DNA of 64,000 nucleotides from VRUE01 sp963737575. Lineage in GTDB: Bacteria; Actinomycetota; Thermoleophilia; Solirubrobacterales; 70-9. The notes under the pieces are model-generated. The model was given only the letters and a program-made list of their open reading frames with translations. It ran no database searches and was not told where the DNA came from. Position 1 is the stretch's first letter. Every line of letters begins with the position of its first letter. This document shows positions 37,060 to 49,099 of the stretch, one piece after another. The position numbers and the translations under genes were made by a program. The stretch is taken from the NCBI GenBank assembly GCA_963737575.1, contig CAVTTJ010000009.1:248001-312000 (forward strand), given 5' to 3'.

Positions 37060-38882
37060 GTAAAGAGATCGTCGACGCAATCAGGGCCCTCGAGCAGGAG
37101 AAGGGAATCGCCTCCGACACGCTGATGGACGCCCTAGCGGACGCCCTCCTGTCCGCTTACAAGAAGACGCCGGGTGCCGCGAAATACGCCCGCGTCGACC
37201 TCGATCACGAGACCGGCGACTTCCGCGTGTTCGAACTGATCCTGCCGCCCGAGCTCGAGGAGAAGCTGCTCGCCGAGGCGACCGAAGCCCAGGAAGCGGA
37301 GGAGCGCGAGATCGACCCCGAGACCGGCGAGCTGCGCGAGCTCGAGGAGCCCGAGCTCGACCCGGAGATGATCGCCCCATACGAGGACCAGATCACCACG
37401 CGCGACGTCACCCCCGACGACTTCGGCCGGATCGCCGCCCAGACCGCCAAGCAGGTGATCCTGCAACGGATCCGCGAGGCGGAACGGATGATGATGTTCG
37501 AGGAGTACCAGGACCGGGTCGGCGAGCTGATCACCGGAATCATCCAGCAGTCCGACAAGCGCTACACGCTGGTCCAGCTGCGGGAGAGGGTCGAGGCGCT
37601 GCTGCCGAAGTCCGAGCAGGTCTACAACGAGCGATACGACCACGGGATGCGGGTCAAGGCCGTGATCACGGACGTCTCCGACTCGACCAAAGGCCCGGCG
37701 ATCGTCGTCTCGCGGCGCAGCCCCGAGCTGATCAAGAGCCTGTTCGAAATGGAGGTTCCCGAGATCGCCGACAAGCTCGTCGAGATCGTCGGCGTCGCCC
37801 GCGAGCCGGGCTACCGCTCGAAGATCGCCGTCATCTCCCACGCCGACGGCGTCGACCCGGTCGGCGCCTGCGTCGGGCCGCGCGGCTCTCGTGTGCGGAT
37901 GGTCGTCTCCGAGCTCCGCGGCGAGAAGATCGACATCATCCCCCACAACGACGAGCCCGCCCGCTTCGTCGCCAAGGCCCTCTCGCCCGCCCGGGTGCGC
38001 GAGGTGATCGTCGACGATGCGGAGCGACAGGCGACCGTGATCGTCCCCGACGACCAGCTCTCGCTGGCGATCGGCCGCGACGGCCAGAACGCCCGCCTCG
38101 CCGCCCGCCTGACGGGCTGGCGCGTCGACATCAAGTCCGAGACCGAGTTCGCCCAGGAGGAGCAGGAGATCGAGTACGAGGGCGAGGAGGCCTCCGACGG
38201 CCACTGCATGGCGGTTCTGGCCAACGGCCGTCGCTGCCCCAACGCCGCAATCGGCGGATCCTCCTATTGCGGTCTCCCCGCCCACCAGGCGCTCAGCCGG
38301 TTCGAGACCAACCAGATCGCAATCCTGGCACCGCTCGCCGAGAGCGAGATCGAGATCCTCGCCGACCCCGAGGGGGACGATGGCCAGGTTTCGGAGATCG
38401 TCTCCCGGGCCGAGTCCGAGTTCGTCGAAGAGGCCGAGGAGGAGGTCGCCGAGATGGAGGCGGCCGAGGAGGCCGACGAAGAGGCCGAGGCGGAGGCGGA
38501 GGCGGAGGGAGCGATCGAGGACTCGGTCGCCGTCGAGGAGGTATCCCCGGACGCCCCGCCCGCGGGTCCTGTCGCTGAGGAGGACACCTCCTCCTCACGG
38601 GACGACGCTGCGGGGGAGGAGCCCTCCTCAGCGCCACCCGCGGAAGAGGCGTCTGCCGATGATCCCCAGGAGACGAAGCCGACGCCGAGAAGGCGCCCGC
38701 CGACCCCGGACGCGAAGCGGAGGAGTCGGCGGTTGATGGCGAAGCCGTGCCCGAGGCCGACGACGATCCGATCTGGCTCCTTCGAGGAGGCCGAGGGCCC
38801 TGCCGCAGACGGCCGAGTCGCCGGAGGAGGAGCGCCGAGGCCGACGGAGGAGCGGTCAGCCGAGGAGGTTGAGCAGGCGTAG
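37056..38882 (+). CDS. nusA: Transcription termination/antitermination factor NusA with Cys/His insert and acidic tail
   Basis: A 608-residue NusA. The N-terminal polymerase-binding domain (residues 1-140) has EKGIASDTLMDALADAL. It is followed by S1 (YDHGMRVKAVITDVSD), KH1 (DPVGACVGPRGSRVRMVVSE) and KH2 (QLSLAIGRDGQNARLAARL). After the KH domains lies CMAVLANGRRC...SSYCGLPAH, a small zinc-finger-like C-C-C-H motif, then about 170 residues of Glu/Ala-rich acidic tail. The last 60 residues turn basic (PTPRRRPPTPDAKRRSRR) while another frame stays acidic (DEADAEKAPADPG), so one or two indels near 38690-38780 are likely. GTG 37056 overlaps rimP. No ylxR gene follows. Confidence 0.93.
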   Translation: MSKEIVDAIRALEQEKGIASDTLMDALADALLSAYKKTPGAAKYARVDLDHETGDFRVFELILPPELEEKLLAEATEAQEAEEREIDPETGELRELEEPELDPEMIAPYEDQITTRDVTPDDFGRIAAQTAKQVILQRIREAERMMMFEEYQDRVGELITGIIQQSDKRYTLVQLRERVEALLPKSEQVYNERYDHGMRVKAVITDVSDSTKGPAIVVSRRSPELIKSLFEMEVPEIADKLVEIVGVAREPGYRSKIAVISHADGVDPVGACVGPRGSRVRMVVSELRGEKIDIIPHNDEPARFVAKALSPARVREVIVDDAERQATVIVPDDQLSLAIGRDGQNARLAARLTGWRVDIKSETEFAQEEQEIEYEGEEASDGHCMAVLANGRRCPNAAIGGSSYCGLPAHQALSRFETNQIAILAPLAESEIEILADPEGDDGQVSEIVSRAESEFVEEAEEEVAEMEAAEEADEEAEAEAEAEGAIEDSVAVEEVSPDAPPAGPVAEEDTSSSRDDAAGEEPSSAPPAEEASADDPQETKPTPRRRPPTPDAKRRSRRLMAKPCPRPTTIRSGSFEEAEGPAADGRVAGGGAPRPTEERSAEEVEQA

Positions 38883-41068
38883 TGGCCAAGAAGAGGGTTC
38901 ACGAGATCGCCAAAGCCCAGGGCGTGACCAGCAAAGAGCTGCTGGCCGCGCTGAAAGCGGCCGGCATCGAAGCGAAAGCCGCCGCCTCGAGCGTCGAGGA
39001 GAGCGAGGCGCTGCAGGCGCTGTCGGGCCCGAAGGCGTCGGACGGCGACGGCGGCGCGGCGACGGCGACCAAAGCCAAACCGGAAAGCGAAAGTCAAAGC
39101 TGCCGACCGCCCGCTCCAAGGCGGTGAGAAAAAAGCCGGTGGCGGCGGCGGGGCGGGAAGAAACGCCGCGTCGTTATCGACTCCCAGGCCGCGCGCCGGG
39201 ACCAGATGGGCGGCCCGCCCCCGCAGCGGCCACCGCGTCGCCGCGGTGGCAGACGGCGTCGCCCACTGCTCGAGGAGCCGCCGCTCAAAACCGAGGAGCC
39301 GGCCGAGCCGGAGGCGACCAAGGTCCAGTCCGGCGCAACCGTGCGCGAGGTAGCCGAGCTGCTCGGCCTCGGCAGCGCCGAGGTGATCAAGAAGCTGATG
39401 ACGATGGGGGAGATGGCGACCCTCACCCAGACCCTCACCGACGAGTCGATCAAGGCCATCGCCGACGAGTACGACCGCAAGATCGAGATCGTCACCGCCG
39501 CCGACGAGGAGCCCGAGGCGCCGGCGTACGAGGATTCCGAGGAGAGCCTCGCCCCGCGGCCGCCGGTGGTGACGATCATGGGCCACGTCGACCACGGCAA
39601 GACCTCACTCCTCGACGCGATCCGCGAGACCGAGGTCGCCGCCGGCGAGGCGGGCGGGATCACCCAGCACATCGGCGCCTACCAGGTCCACCACGACAAG
39701 AGGACGATCACCTTCCTCGACACCCCCGGGCACGCGGCGTTCACCGCGATGCGCGCTCGCGGCGCCAAGGTCACCGACGTCGCCGTGGTCGTCGTGGCCG
39801 CCGACGACGGTGTGATGCCGCAGACCAAAGAGGCGATCGACCACTCGCGCGCCGCCGACGTCCCGATCCTGATCGCCGTCAACAAGATCGACAAGGAGGG
39901 CGCGCAGCCCGACCGGGTCCGCAACGAGCTCGCCTCCGACGGGCTCAACCCGGAGGAGTGGGGCGGCGACACGGTCTACGTCGACGTCTCGGCCAAGACC
40001 CACGACGGCCTCGACAACCTGCTCGACATGATCCTCCTCGTCTCCGAGCTCGAGGAGCTCTCGGCGAACCCCGACGCCCCCGCCTCGGGAACCGTCATCG
40101 AGTCCCAGCTCGACCCCGGCCGCGGCCCCGTGGTCAGCATCCTCGTCCAGCGCGGCACCCTCAAGGTCGGCGACTCGCTCGTCGCCGGCCCGCAATGGGG
40201 CAGGGTCCGGGCGATGCACGACTTCACCGGCGACCGCGTCGAGGAGGCGCTGCCGGGGATGCCGGTCGAGGTGCTCGGCTTCGACGGCGTCTGCGAGGCC
40301 GGCGAGCTGGTCCGCGCGGTCGAGAACGACCGCCGCGCCCGCCAGCTCGCGCAGGAGCGGGCCAACCGGCTCAAGACCGAGGCCCTCGCCCGCCGCCAGG
40401 CGCGCAAGGTGAGCCTCGAGGAGGTCTTCTCGCGGGCTCAGGAAGGCGACATCAAGGAGCTCGACATCGTTCTAAAGGCCGACGTCGCCGGATCGCTCGA
40501 GGCGCTCCAGGACGAGATCGCCAAAGTTCCCCAGGAGCAGGTCGGGATCAACATCATCCACTCTCAGACCGGCGGCATCAACGAGTCCGACGTGATGCTC
40601 GCCTCTGCCTCGAACGCGATCGTGATCGGCTTCAACGTGAGGCCCCTGGCCGATGCCAAGCGGGCCGCCGAGCGCGAGGGCGTCGACGTCCGCACCTACT
40701 CGATCATCTACAAAATCACCGAGGACCTGCGCAACGCGATGGAGGGGATGCTCGAGGCGGTGGAGGTCGAAGAGACCGTCGGCGAGGCCGAGATCAAACA
40801 GACCTTCAAAGCCTCCAAGGTCGGAAAAATCGCCGGCTGCCTCGTCACCCAGGGCAGGGTCACCCGCGACGCCAGCGTCCGCCTCGTCCGCGAAGGGACC
40901 GTCATCTGGGACGGCAAACTCGGATCCCTGCGCCGCTTCAAAGACAACGTGCAGGAGGTCGAGGAGGGCCAGGAGTGCGGCATCGTCCTCGAGGGGTACG
41001 CCGACGTCAAGGAGGGCGACGTGCTCGAGTTCTTCCAGACCAAGCAGGTCGAGCAGACGCTGGAGTAG
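38882..41068 (+). CDS. infB: Translation initiation factor IF-2, two compensating frameshifts
   Basis: The GTPase that places initiator tRNA on the 30S subunit. From GTG 38882 the N-terminal IF2N motif reads KKRVHEIAKAQGVTSKELLA. The frame meets a TGA at 39125-39127. Around 39090-39150 the expected lysine-rich text (KAKVKAADRPL, GGEKKAGG) is in another frame, and GKKRRVVIDSQAARRDQ returns to the first frame, so two opposite indels bypass the stop. The remainder is intact: IF2N (VREVAELLGL), the G domain (MGHVDHGKTSLLDAI, DTPGHAAF, NKID) and domains II to IV. About 728 residues. Confidence 0.92.
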
Positions 41069-41069
41069 G

Positions 41070-41411
41070 ATGGCCGCTCCTCGCATGCGCCGCGTAAACG
41101 AGGTGCTGCGCGAGGTGATCGGCGCGGCGATCGCCACCGACCTCAGCGACCCTCGCATCGGCTTCGTGACCGTGACCTCCGTCGAGACCAGCCCGGACCT
41201 CCGCACCGCAAAGGTGCACGTAAGTGTCCTCGGCGGCGAGGACGAGCGCGAGGCGACCCTCGAGGCCCTGCGCTCCTCGCATGGAGTCCTGCAGTCGAAG
41301 ATCGCCGCCGAGACCAGAATGAAGAGGACACCGACCCTGACCTTCCACTACGACCCGACGGTGGAGACCGGAATGAGGATCTCGCAGCTGCTCGAGGAGG
41401 ACGATGGGTAG
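41070..41411 (+). CDS. rbfA: 30S ribosome-binding factor A
   Basis: A 113-residue KH-like factor for late 16S rRNA maturation. It has MRRVNEVLREVIGAAI, DPRIGFVTVTSVETSPDLR, AKVHVSVLGG and the ending RTPTLTFHYDPTVE. ATG 41070 follows the infB stop by one base. It overlaps nrnA by 8 bp. Confidence 0.93.
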   Translation: MAAPRMRRVNEVLREVIGAAIATDLSDPRIGFVTVTSVETSPDLRTAKVHVSVLGGEDEREATLEALRSSHGVLQSKIAAETRMKRTPTLTFHYDPTVETGMRISQLLEEDDG

Positions 41412-42405
41412 CGCCGGCGTCAGCGCAAACCTGGCGATCGAGCGGGTCGCGGACGAGCTCCGACGCCGGGAGAAATTCCTCCTCACCGCGCACGAGGGCC
41501 CCGACGGGGATGCGCTTGGATCGCTGCTCGGCATGCACCACCTGCTGACCCAGCTCGGCAAGGACTCGGTGATGTTCCTGGCGGCGAAGGAGTTCCCGCT
41601 GCCGATCGAGTATCGCTTCCTGCCGCTCGAGGAGGTCTTTCATGAGCCGCCCGCCGACATGGCGGACCGGACGGCGATCTTCCTCGACTGCGGCAACATC
41701 GACCGGATGCCTGTCGACTTCCTCACCGAGGGCGCCCACGAGATCATCAACATCGACCACCACCACGACAACACCCACTTCGGAGACCTCAACCTCGTCG
41801 ACGTCGAGGCCTCCTGCACCGCCGAGATCGTCTACCAGCTCGCTCAGCTGCTGGGGCTGAGGATCACGCCCGAGATGGCCTCGGCGCTCTACGTCGGGAT
41901 CATCACCGACACCGGCAAGTTCATGTACGACAACACCGACGCCCGGACCCATCGAATCGCCGCCGACCTGATCGAAGCCGGCGTCGTCGTGGACGACACC
42001 TACCGCCGCCTCTACGAGCACGTCCCGATCGAGAAGATCCGCCTCGTCGCCCGCGCCCTGGACGGCATCGAGCGCTACTGCGACGAGCGCCTCGTGCTCG
42101 CCTACATAACCGCCGAGGACTTCGAGGCCACGGGGGCGGGCGAGGAGATGACCGAGGGGATCATCGACCACCTGCGCTCGGTCGAGGGGACCCAGATCGC
42201 CGCCCTGATCCGCGACCTCGGCGATCGCGGCCGCGCCGCCCGCAAGGTCAGCCTCCGCTCGAGCTCCGGCGAGGTCGACGTCTCGGCGATCGCGCGCAAG
42301 CACGGCGGCGGCGGCCACAAACGCGCCGCCGGCTTCTCGACCGACCTCGAGCTCGACCAGCTGGTCACCTTCCTCTGCGGCGAGGTCGCCGAGCAGATTG
42401 ACTAG
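41404..42405 (+). CDS. nrnA: DHH-family bifunctional oligoribonuclease/pAp phosphatase NrnA-like
   Basis: A 333-residue phosphoesterase degrading very short RNAs and pAp. DHH motifs: LLTAHEGPDGDALGSLLG, FLDCGNIDRM, INIDHHHDNTHFG and YVGIITDTGKF. The DHHA1 domain ends with KHGGGGHKRAAGF. It stands between rbfA and truB as in many bacteria. Confidence 0.92.
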   Translation: MGSAGVSANLAIERVADELRRREKFLLTAHEGPDGDALGSLLGMHHLLTQLGKDSVMFLAAKEFPLPIEYRFLPLEEVFHEPPADMADRTAIFLDCGNIDRMPVDFLTEGAHEIINIDHHHDNTHFGDLNLVDVEASCTAEIVYQLAQLLGLRITPEMASALYVGIITDTGKFMYDNTDARTHRIAADLIEAGVVVDDTYRRLYEHVPIEKIRLVARALDGIERYCDERLVLAYITAEDFEATGAGEEMTEGIIDHLRSVEGTQIAALIRDLGDRGRAARKVSLRSSSGEVDVSAIARKHGGGGHKRAAGFSTDLELDQLVTFLCGEVAEQID

Positions 42406-43062
42406 ATGGGAACCGAGGTGCGGGCAGCGGGCGCCGTTCTGCTCTGTGACAAGCCGGCCGGGATAACCTCGCACGACATGGTCCTCGGCCTCAGACGCGA
42501 GCGTGGCTGCAAGGCGGGGCACGCGGGGACGCTCGACCCGTTCGCGACCGGCCTCCTGCTGGTCCTCCTCGGCAGCGCGACCCGGTTGCAGCGCTTCCTG
42601 ACCGCCCTGCCGAAGACCTACCTGGCGACGGCGCGGCTCGGGTGGCGCTCGAGCACCGGCGACCCCGACGGCGATCTCGAGGAGACGGGGCGGCGGCCGG
42701 CGTCGCTGGCACTGCCGACGGGGACGATGCGCCAGCGGGTCCCGATGACCTCGGCGGTCAGGGTCGGTGGAGAGCGGCTCTACCGCAAGGCGCACCGCGG
42801 AGAGGAGGTCAGGACCCCGTTGCGAGAGGTTGAGGTCCACCGCGCCGATCTCCTCGAACAGGACCACGACAGCGCCCGATACGAGATCGAGTGCTCGTCG
42901 GGAACCTACGTCCGGACCCTGCTCGAGACCCTCGGCGACGCCTACTGCTCGGAGCTGCGGCGCACCGCGATCGGGCCCTTCTCCGTCGAGGACGCCGGCA
43001 GCGAGCTGAGCGTCGAGCGTGTGGGGGAATTGGTCCCCGCCGTGGCCGAGGCGGTCCGGTGA
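42406..43062 (+). CDS. truB: tRNA pseudouridine(55) synthase
   Basis: A 218-residue enzyme making pseudouridine 55 in the T loop. The catalytic motif is GHAGTLDPFATGLLLVLLG with Asp. KTYLATARLGWRSSTGDPDG and CSSGTYVRTLLETLG are conserved. The chain stops soon after the catalytic domain, so it lacks the PUA-like C-terminal domain of longer homologues. TGATG links its stop with ribF. Confidence 0.92.
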   Translation: MGTEVRAAGAVLLCDKPAGITSHDMVLGLRRERGCKAGHAGTLDPFATGLLLVLLGSATRLQRFLTALPKTYLATARLGWRSSTGDPDGDLEETGRRPASLALPTGTMRQRVPMTSAVRVGGERLYRKAHRGEEVRTPLREVEVHRADLLEQDHDSARYEIECSSGTYVRTLLETLGDAYCSELRRTAIGPFSVEDAGSELSVERVGELVPAVAEAVR

Positions 43063-43952
43063 TGGCACCGATCGTCGTCACCTCGCTGCCCGATGCCGAG
43101 CCCCGCCCGCGCGACGTTGCGATCGGCACCTTCGACGGGGTCCACCGCGGCCACCAGGCGGTGATCAAGGGCTCGGACACGGTCCTCACCTTCGACCCCC
43201 ACCCCCTGGAGGTCCTGCACCCGGCCGCGACGCCGAAGCTGATCATGCCGTTCGGGGTCAAGCGCGACGTGATCGAAGGCCTAGGCGTCGAGGAGCTCGT
43301 CGTGATCCCGTTCGACCGCGAGTTCGCCTCGCGGCCCGCCGAGGAGTTCATCGAGGACGTCCTGATCGCCCGCCTCGGCGCCGAGCGCGCCTCGGTCGGG
43401 GAGAACTTCCGTTTCGGTGCCAAGGCGAAGGGCGACCCGGAGATGCTCGCCGACCGCCCCGAGTTCGAGACCCGGGTAGTTCCCCTGGTCGAGGTCGACG
43501 GAGAGACGGTGTCCTCGACGCGGATCAGGGCGCTGATAGCGGCGGGGGACATGGAGGGCGCTCGCCACTGCCTCGGGGCGCCGTTCATGGTCGAGGGGGA
43601 AGTCGTCACCGGCGACCAGCGCGGGCGCGAGCTCGGGTTCCCGACAGCCAACATCGTCCCCGACGACCGCCTCGCGATCCCCGGCCATGGGGTCTACGCG
43701 GCCTTCGCCAACGGCGTTCCGGCGGCGGTCAACGTCGGCATCCGCCCGACCTTCGACACCGGGCGCGGGGTCCTGATCGAGACCTACCTGATCGACCACG
43801 AGGAGGACCTCTACGGGACGATGCTGAGGGTCGCGTTCGTCAAGCGCCTGCGCGGCGAGAAGCGCTTTGCCGGGGTCGAGGAGTTGATCGCCCAGATGCG
43901 AATCGATGTCGAGGACGCGAAGCAGGTCTGTGCTAGCTTCACCCCGCGATGA
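43062..43952 (+). CDS. ribF: Bifunctional riboflavin kinase/FAD synthetase
   Basis: A 296-residue enzyme making FMN and then FAD. The N-terminal adenylyltransferase has VAIGTFDGVHRGHQAVI and VGENFRFGAKAKG and ends in SSTRIR. The C-terminal flavokinase has GELGFPTANI-like RGRELGFPTANIVPDD, GVYAAF, VNVGIRPTFD and FVKRLRGEKRF. ATG 43062 overlaps the truB stop; the GTG three bases earlier is equally possible. ATGA overlap with rpsO. Confidence 0.93.
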   Translation: MAPIVVTSLPDAEPRPRDVAIGTFDGVHRGHQAVIKGSDTVLTFDPHPLEVLHPAATPKLIMPFGVKRDVIEGLGVEELVVIPFDREFASRPAEEFIEDVLIARLGAERASVGENFRFGAKAKGDPEMLADRPEFETRVVPLVEVDGETVSSTRIRALIAAGDMEGARHCLGAPFMVEGEVVTGDQRGRELGFPTANIVPDDRLAIPGHGVYAAFANGVPAAVNVGIRPTFDTGRGVLIETYLIDHEEDLYGTMLRVAFVKRLRGEKRFAGVEELIAQMRIDVEDAKQVCASFTPR

Positions 43953-44218
43953 CGCTCACGAAAGAGCAGAAGAGCGAGCTGATCGGCAAGTACGGCCGCG
44001 GCGACAGCGACACCGGCTCGGCCGAGGTCCAGGTCGCGCTGATGACCGAGCGGATCAACGAACTCACGAAACACCTGCGGACCCACGCCAAGGACCACCA
44101 CTCCCGCCGCGGCCTGCTGATGCTGGTCGGCAAGCGGCGCCGCATGCTCCGCTACCTTGAGCACTCCGACCTCGAGCGCTACCGCGCCCTCGTCGCGGAC
44201 CTCGGCCTTAGACGATGA
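43949..44218 (+). CDS. rpsO: 30S ribosomal protein S15
   Basis: An 89-residue S15, binder of 16S rRNA helices 20 and 22. It shows GDSDTGSAEVQVALMTERIN, LTKHLRTHAKDHHSRRGLL and MLVGKRRRMLRYL. It sits between ribF and a peroxiredoxin gene with 4-bp overlaps on both sides. The order ribF-rpsO-pnp is only interrupted by the peroxiredoxin. Confidence 0.95.
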   Translation: MTLTKEQKSELIGKYGRGDSDTGSAEVQVALMTERINELTKHLRTHAKDHHSRRGLLMLVGKRRRMLRYLEHSDLERYRALVADLGLRR

Positions 44219-44670
44219 TCGAGGCCGGAGAGCCGGCACCCGACTTCACCCTTCGCGACCAGGACGGCGCCGACGTCTCGCTGGCCGACTTCAGGGGGAA
44301 GAAGGTCCTGATCGTCTTCTACCCGTTCGACTTCAGCTCGGTCTGCACCGACCAGCTCTCCTCATACCAGGAGATCGCGCCGCAGCTGGGCGAGAAGAAC
44401 GTCGAGATGGTCGGGATCAGCATCGACCATCCCTTCGCCCACAAGGCCTTCCAGGAAAAGCTCGGTATCGACACGACGCTGCTCGCCGACTTCGAGCCGA
44501 AGGGCGAGGTCGCCCGGGCCTACGGGTCATATGTCGAAAAGGTCGGGATGGCGAACCGCACCCTGGTCCTGATCGACGAGAACGGCGTCGTCGCGTGGAC
44601 ATACGAGTCGCCGAGCCTGGCCGAGATGCCCGCACCGCAGGTGATCCTCGACGCCCTTGCCGCCTCCTAG
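44215..44670 (+). CDS. Peroxiredoxin, AhpE/AhpC-TSA type
   Basis: A 151-residue thioredoxin-fold peroxidase. It shows PAPDFTLRDQDGADVSL, FYPFDFSSVCTDQLSSYQE with the peroxidatic Cys, and a downstream TLVLIDENGVVAWTY. Only one Cys is present, so it should act as a one-Cys enzyme like mycobacterial AhpE, reduced by an outside thiol. Overlaps rpsO as ATGA. Confidence 0.88.
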   Translation: MIEAGEPAPDFTLRDQDGADVSLADFRGKKVLIVFYPFDFSSVCTDQLSSYQEIAPQLGEKNVEMVGISIDHPFAHKAFQEKLGIDTTLLADFEPKGEVARAYGSYVEKVGMANRTLVLIDENGVVAWTYESPSLAEMPAPQVILDALAAS

Positions 44671-44734
44671 TCTCTGCGCCGGGGAAACTTCGGGAACCGC
44701 GGTCTCGCGCTCGTCGCCGATGGCAGCCGTGTAC

Positions 44735-44799
44735 CCTCTCTCGCGAAAGAGAACGAGAGTTCTGAACGCAAGATGGCCGCAAACCGTGTGGCCGGAGGT
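44735..44799 (+). promoter_or_regulatory. Structured leader of pnp with strong ribosome-binding site
   Basis: Two small hairpins can form before pnp: TCTC/GAGA (or CTCTC/GAGAG) around 44736-44759 and GGCC/GGCC at 44775-44778 with 44790-44793. GGAGGT follows at 44794-44799, with an A/T-rich spacer to ATG 44810 that is unusual in this GC-rich window. PNPase autoregulates through its leader in E. coli; whether this happens here is inference. Confidence 0.35.
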
Positions 44800-44809
44800 A
44801 AAAAATTAA

Positions 44810-47038
<2,229 letters not shown>

Positions 47039-47046
47039 CTAGAAGT

Positions 47047-48321
47047 TTGAGCGCGGCGAAGCAAACGGAGCTGGGCTCGGGGGTCCGGGTCGCGACCGAG
47101 GAGGTCCCCTCGGTCCGCTCGGTCGCCCTCGGGCTCTGGGTCCGGACCGGATCCCGCAACGAGACCCCCGCCCAGGCGGGGGTCTCGCACTTCCTCGAGC
47201 ACCTCCTGTTCAAGGGCACCGAGCGCTACTCGGCGATCGAGATCTCCGAGCGCTTCGACGGCCTCGGCGCCTCGGTCAACGCGGCGACCGGGAAGGAGAC
47301 GACCCACCTCCACGCCCGCTTCCTCGACGAGCACACCGACGAGGTCTTCGAGCTGCTGGCGGAAATGCTGCTCGCCCCGACCTATCCCGAAATCGACTCC
47401 GAGCGCGACGTCGTGCTCGAGGAGATCGCGATGTACGAGGACGAGCCGCAGGACCGGGTCCACGACATCCTCGCCGACGCGGTCTTCGGCGGGCACCCCC
47501 TTGGGCGGCGGGTACTCGGCGAGGCCGAGGTGATCGCCTCGATCCCGGTGCCGGACATCTCCGCCTACCACCGCGCCCGTTACACGGGCGCCAACCTGGT
47601 CGTCGGCGCCGCCGGCCACATCGACAACGAGAGGATCGTCGAGCTCGCGGAGCGGCTCGTCTCCCCCTCCGAGGGCGGGGACGGCGGCCCGAACGGCGCC
47701 GCCGTCGAGCCCTCGGCGCGGTTCCGCTTCTACCCGAAGGACACCGAACAGTTCCATATCTGCTTCGGCGCTCCGGGGATCGTTCGCGAGGACGAGCGAC
47801 GCTACGGGCTCGCCGTCCTCGACGCGATCTTCGGCGGCTCGACCTCGTCGCGGCTGTTCCGCGAGGTGCGCGAGAAGCGCGGCCTCGCCTATGCGGTCGG
47901 CTCCTACAACGAGCAGTACACGGACTCGGGTCTGGTCGCGACCTACGTCGGCACCCGCGCCGACAACGTCGAGGAGGCGTGCGCGGTGATCGGCTCCGAG
48001 CTGGCGCGGCTGCGCTCCGAGCCGGTGTCCGACGAGGAGCTCGCCCGTGCCAAGGAGAGCGTCAAGGGCCGCCTCGTCCTCTCCTCCGAGTCGACAGCGG
48101 CGCGGATGACGCGGATCTCGCGCGCGACACTCTTCGGGCTGCCGATCGACAGCCTCGACGAGATGCTCGCCAAAGTCGACGCCGTCACCGTCGAGGACCT
48201 GACCGAGCTGGCGACCGAGCTCTATGGCGCCGAGCGCCTCTCGGCGGCATGCATCGGCTCCGACGAGGACTGCTTCCGCATGGCCCTGGCCCCGGTCAGC
48301 GAGTCCCTCGCCGCGGCATGA
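47047..48321 (+). CDS. M16-family zinc metallopeptidase
   Basis: A 424-residue pitrilysin-like protease. The inverted zinc motif is HFLEHLLFKGT (HxxEH), with the distal Glu in VVLEEIAMYEDEPQD. The C-terminal half has RLFREVREKRGLAYAVGSY, the substrate-binding segment. Start TTG 47047 lies nine bases after the pnp stop. The neighbourhood pnp-M16-dap is common in Gram-positive bacteria. Substrate unknown. Confidence 0.9.
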   Translation: MSAAKQTELGSGVRVATEEVPSVRSVALGLWVRTGSRNETPAQAGVSHFLEHLLFKGTERYSAIEISERFDGLGASVNAATGKETTHLHARFLDEHTDEVFELLAEMLLAPTYPEIDSERDVVLEEIAMYEDEPQDRVHDILADAVFGGHPLGRRVLGEAEVIASIPVPDISAYHRARYTGANLVVGAAGHIDNERIVELAERLVSPSEGGDGGPNGAAVEPSARFRFYPKDTEQFHICFGAPGIVREDERRYGLAVLDAIFGGSTSSRLFREVREKRGLAYAVGSYNEQYTDSGLVATYVGTRADNVEEACAVIGSELARLRSEPVSDEELARAKESVKGRLVLSSESTAARMTRISRATLFGLPIDSLDEMLAKVDAVTVEDLTELATELYGAERLSAACIGSDEDCFRMALAPVSESLAAA

Positions 48322-48409
48322 CATCAGTTGCGCCGCCTCCTCTGCTCCCGTTCGGGCCAGAAGGCACAGATATGGACAGGCCTTCCCTCACCCGTCCGGG
48401 GGCGGCGCC

Positions 48410-49075
48410 GTGATCCGCGTTGCCGTTTCTGGCGCCGCCGGGCGGATGGGGACGACGGTCTGCGGAGCGGTCGAGGGCGCCGAGGACATGGAGCTGATCG
48501 GGCGGGCCGACCCGAGCCTCGGGGTCGAGCTCGCCGAGATCCTCGGCGACGCCGATGTCGTCGTCGAGTTCAGCACTCCCGCCACGGTGCTCGAGAACGC
48601 GAACGCCTGCCTCGACGCCGGCGTCCACGTCGTGGTCGGGGCGACCGGGTTCGACCTCGACGCCCTGCGAGTGGCGGCGGAGGGGGCGGGAGCGAACTGC
48701 TTCGTCGCCCCCAACTTCGCGATCGGCGCCGTGCTGATGATGGAGGCGGCCCAGCTGATCGCGAAGCACATGCCCGAGAGCGAGATCATCGAGCTCCATC
48801 ACGACCGCAAGGTCGACGCGCCGTCGGGGACCGCGAAGCGGACCGCGGAGCTGATCGACGCCGCCGGAGGAAACGTCCACCAACCGATCCACTCGGTCCG
48901 GCTGCCGGGCCTCGTCGCCCACCAGGAGGTCATCTTCGGCGGCGAGGGCCAGACGCTCTCGGTCCGCCACGACTCGATCGACCGCAGCTCGTTCATGCCC
49001 GGCGTCCTGTTGGCCGTGCGGAGGGTCGGCGGGCTGTCCGATCGCTTCACCGTCGGGCTCGAGAACTTGCTCTGA
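48410..49075 (+). CDS. dapB: 4-hydroxy-tetrahydrodipicolinate reductase
   Basis: A 221-residue NAD(P)H reductase of the diaminopimelate/lysine pathway. It has the Rossmann SGAAGRMGTTV, VVEFSTPATVLEN, VVVGATGFD, NFAIGAVLMMEAA and the active-site ELHHDRKVDAPSGTAKRTAE. The end TLSVRHDSIDRSSFMPGVLL matches the mycobacterial form. GTG 48410 directly precedes IRVAVSG. The 88 bases before it show no gene. Confidence 0.93.
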   Translation: MIRVAVSGAAGRMGTTVCGAVEGAEDMELIGRADPSLGVELAEILGDADVVVEFSTPATVLENANACLDAGVHVVVGATGFDLDALRVAAEGAGANCFVAPNFAIGAVLMMEAAQLIAKHMPESEIIELHHDRKVDAPSGTAKRTAELIDAAGGNVHQPIHSVRLPGLVAHQEVIFGGEGQTLSVRHDSIDRSSFMPGVLLAVRRVGGLSDRFTVGLENLL

Positions 49076-49085
49076 GGCTCTGAGC

Positions 49086-49091
49086 TAGGCT
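49086..49091 (+). promoter_or_regulatory. -10 box before the second minicistron and dapA
   Basis: TAGGCT, the same hexamer as before rnz and pyrR, ends eight bases before the ATG of the minicistron at 49100, so the transcript would be almost leaderless. It lies inside the short gap after dapB. Confidence 0.4.
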
Positions 49092-49099
49092 GCGAAACG

